A stretch of 64,000 nt of DNA from Linyphia triangularis (lineage: Eukaryota; Arthropoda; Arachnida; Araneae; Linyphiidae): positions 91,623,305-91,687,304 of the forward strand of contig OZ021725.1 in assembly GCA_963978545.1 (NCBI GenBank). Reading direction: 5' to 3'. The notes beneath the pieces were generated by a model. That model did no database searches, had not been told where the DNA came from, and saw only the letters and a program-made list of their open reading frames with translations. Below, piece after piece: positions 62,147-64,000 of the stretch. The position numbers and the translations under genes were made by a program. How positions within the stretch are numbered: the first letter of the stretch is position 1; each line of letters starts with the position of its first letter.

Positions 62147-63450
62147 GGTACCAAATTTTAATTAAAAAAAAAGTATTCTAAAAATCAAAAATTCCATTTT
62201 TCGTATATCTTGAAATATTTCAGTTTCGAGTGTAATTGAATGGAAGATTTCATTTTTAACAAATGGTTCCAAATTGTGTTTTTTATTCAAAAACACTTTA
62301 AAAATCAAACTAATTTCAAAATTTTGGCCAAAAAAATTATTTTTGAATAGCTTTATGAGAAGTTGAAATTTTGGAACCAAAGCGCTCAGAAACTGTTTTT
62401 AAGTCTTTATTTTACTTAGCATTGCTTCGATTTTGAGTGCTAAAATACTATTTCATGAGCAAATTGATGATCAGAAAGAAATTGGGTGATGACTTTTATT
62501 ATCCTAGGCAAAAATTAAGGTTAAAATTCGAAAATTGAGAATTTGAAAATTGCCTTAGGATTGGCAAGTTTAATGTATATTCAAAGGGATATAAAGACTT
62601 TTTTTTGTTAATAACTGAATTTTGAGTAGTAAAATTTCATTTTAATGACCATTTTAATGTGGAAATCAATTCGGGTGATGATTTTTGTTACCCTAGCTGT
62701 AAAAAGATTGTAAAAGTTTGAAAATTTAGAAGTGTGAAATTTTTCATACGATTAATATGGGGAAAATTTGAAACGAAACATTTTGAAAGTGCACTTTTTG
62801 GACCACATTTAGACCCACTTCTTATTTAGTTAGTGTTTTTAAATTGGAATTGGAGTTTCTCCTATATATAAGCTTCAATATCACAAACGGGAAAAATTTT
62901 TGAGAATTTTACTTTTTGATCAATAATTCATTGAATAGTCCGCCATGTGTTTTCAATGGGGGAATTGTATTGATGAGAAAATTGCTCAAATGCTTTCAAA
63001 TTGTGAATTTGAGTTGGATATATGTTTTATAGTCATTCTTTTTATAGTCATTTTATAGACCATTTTAATGTGGAAATCAATTCGGGTGATGATTTCTGTT
63101 ACCCTAGCTGTAAAAAGATTGTAAAAGTTTGAAAATTTAGAAGTGTGAAATTTTTCATACGATTAACATGGGGAAAATTTAAAAAGAAACATATTGAAAG
63201 TGCACTATTTGGACCACCTTTAGACCCACTTCTTATTTAGTTAGTGTTTTAAAATTGGAATTAGAGTTTCTCCTATATATAAGCTTCAATATCACAAACG
63301 GGAAAAAAATTTGAAAATTTTAGTTTTTGATCAATAATTCATTGAATAGTCCGCCATGTGTTTTCAATGGGGGAATTGTATTTTTGAGAAAATTGCTCAA
63401 ATGCTTTCAAATTGTGAATTTGAGTTGGATATATGTTTTATAGTCATTCT
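62147..63450 (+). repeat. Unit 49, C-A-B-B, Cc, 1304 bp
   Basis: Copy of unit 45 at 5588 bp (AATTTAAAAAGAAAC, GTGCACTATTTGG, A7T3 tract). No difference was noticed by reading. Confidence 0.94.
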
Positions 63451-64000
63451 GGTACCAAATTTTAATTAAAAAAAAAGTATTCTAAAAATCAGAAATTCCA
63501 TTTTTCGTATATCTTGAAATATTTCAGTTTCGAGTGTAATTGAACGGAAGATTTCATTTTTAACAAATGGTTTCAAATTGTGTTTTTTATTCAAAAACAC
63601 TTTAAAAATTAAACTAATTTCAAAATTTTGGCCAAAAAAATTATTTTTGAATAGCTTTATGAGAAGTTGAAATTTTGGAATGAAAGCGCTCAGAAATTGT
63701 TTTTAAGTCTTTATTTTACTTAGCATTGCTTCGATTTTGAGTGCTAAAATACTATTTCATGAGCAAATTGATGATCAGAAAGAAATCGGGTGATGACTTT
63801 TATTATCCTAGGCAAAAATTGAGGTTAAAATTCGAAAATTGAGAATTTGAAAATTGCCTAAGGATTGGCAAGTTTAATGTATATTCAAAGGGATATAAAG
63901 ACTTTTTTTGGCAATAACTGAATTTTGAGTAGTAAAATTTCATTTTAATGTGGAAATCAATTCGGGTGATGATTTCTGTTTCCCTAGCTGTAAAAAGATT
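63451..64000 (+). repeat. Unit 50, right-truncated, Cd
   Basis: C and short A copy unit 46 at 5588 bp, including TTGAACGGAAG and CAGAAATTG. The window ends inside the first B just after CCCTAGCTGTAAAAAG, so the number of B modules is unknown. Confidence 0.93.

Larger units (their letters stand above)
1..64000 (+). repeat. Complex satellite DNA array, 51 units in one orientation
   Basis: Every part of the window belongs to copies of the same modular repeat. Fifty GGTACC sites occur at 701, 2005, 3295, 4598, 5901, 7205, 8509, 10211, 11514, 13216, 14520, 15414, 16718, 17599, 18902, 19794, 21098, 22389, 23692, 24983, 26698, 27989, 29293, 30174, 31465, 32768, 34059, 35363, 36244, 37535, 38838, 40128, 41431, 42721, 44024, 45315, 46617, 47908, 49212, 50504, 51383, 52674, 53978, 55268, 56559, 57863, 59564, 60856, 62147 and 63451. 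Spacings fall only into three classes (879-894, 1290-1304, 1701-1715), whose step is the 411-bp B module. No interval is a multiple of a unit, so no C module in the window has lost its site. No inversion, insertion of foreign DNA or stretch of unique sequence was found. The family is not one I recognise by name. Confidence 0.97.
56559..64000 (+). repeat. 5588-bp block and the start of a second copy
   Basis: Units 45-48 (Cc, Cd triple-B, Cd, Cb; 1304+1701+1292+1291 = 5588 bp) are followed by units 49-50, which repeat units 45-46 with the same private markers (TTGAACGGAAG at 57957 and 63545, AATTTAAAAAGAAAC). The second copy runs out of the window after 1854 bp. Confidence 0.92.

Noticed and set aside
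16674..62380. Recurring minus-strand open frames of 64-72 codons over module C and the start of A (for example 16674-16868, 24998-25216)
   Set aside because: They recur because the repeat recurs. Ca units and other copies break the frame, ends vary with single changes, and the composition (Phe, Ile, Lys, Asn) is that of random AT-rich DNA. No domain, signal peptide or start context supports translation.
1..64000. CRISPR array
   Set aside because: The repeats are long, contiguous and without unique spacers of uniform length; no cas genes are present.
1..64000. Transposable element array (LTR, TIR or Helitron derived)
   Set aside because: No terminal repeats, target-site duplications, coding remnants or conserved element ends could be recognised. 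A very old origin from an element cannot be excluded.
1..64000. rDNA intergenic spacer with promoter-bearing subrepeats
   Set aside because: Repeated TATA-like elements recall such spacers, but 64 kb without any rRNA segment is far longer than a spacer, and the sequence is too AT-rich and uniform.
1..64000. Telomeric or simple microsatellite repeats
   Set aside because: No short-period tandem repeat beyond A/T tracts and the small junction repeats was found.
1..64000. tRNA, rRNA or other structured RNA genes
   Set aside because: No cloverleaf-like arrangement or conserved rRNA segment was seen; the short inverted repeats in A and B are too small to call an RNA gene.

Overview
The whole 64 kb window is one uninterrupted, head-to-tail satellite DNA array. 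I find no gene, rRNA, tRNA, transposon or unique sequence, and the array runs off both ends. All copies have the same orientation. The DNA is AT-rich (about 30% GC or less by eye). This is eukaryotic heterochromatin-type sequence. The AT-rich style would suit an invertebrate such as a nematode or insect, but nothing in the window fixes the taxon.

The repeat has three module kinds. Module C is about 180 bp and starts at an invariant GGTACC. Module A is about 307 or 320 bp. Module B is 411 bp and is repeated inside the unit; the last B lacks an 18-bp tail. A unit is therefore C-A-B (about 880 or 893 bp), C-A-B-B (about 1291 or 1304 bp) or C-A-B-B-B (about 1702 or 1715 bp). I located 50 GGTACC sites. 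They give 49 complete units: 39 with two B modules, 6 with one and 4 with three. Partial units lie at both ends, and the left partial one has a single B. The 13-bp steps within each class come mainly from a 12-bp insertion/deletion at the A/B junction plus 1 bp in a T tract. I number the units 0 (left partial) to 50 (right partial).

Four C-module subtypes are readable. Ca has GCTAAAAATATT at its end, TTTAGAG and ATGATTCC. Cb has GCCAAAATAATT, TTTCGAG and ATGGTTCC. Cc has GCCAAAAAAATT with AATCAAAC. Cd is a Cb/Cc mixture with ATCAGAAATT and GGTTTCAA. The left part (1-23 kb) is nearly all Ca and Cb, the middle (23-45 kb) mixes Ca, Cb and Cc, and the right part (46-64 kb) has Cb, Cc and Cd but no Ca.

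Several larger, recently duplicated blocks are superimposed: two 3005/3006-bp blocks (8509-14519), two near-identical 6070-bp blocks of five units (26698-38837), two 2593-bp dimers (38838-44023), a 4766-bp block and its 3885-bp copy lacking one unit (47908-56558), and a 5588-bp block starting a second copy (56559-64000). A 3.9-kb segment at 21098 recurs at 44024, 22,926 bp away. Single-B units and triple-B units carry complementary B1/B2 hybrid modules, as expected from reciprocal unequal crossing over.

There is no convincing coding capacity: the small open frames of 60-89 codons are repeat-phase artefacts. Candidate functional marks are a TATATATAAG element, a conserved GCCAT-containing block and a fixed-length A/T tract in B modules, plus short inverted repeats in A and B. 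All functional readings of these are inference.
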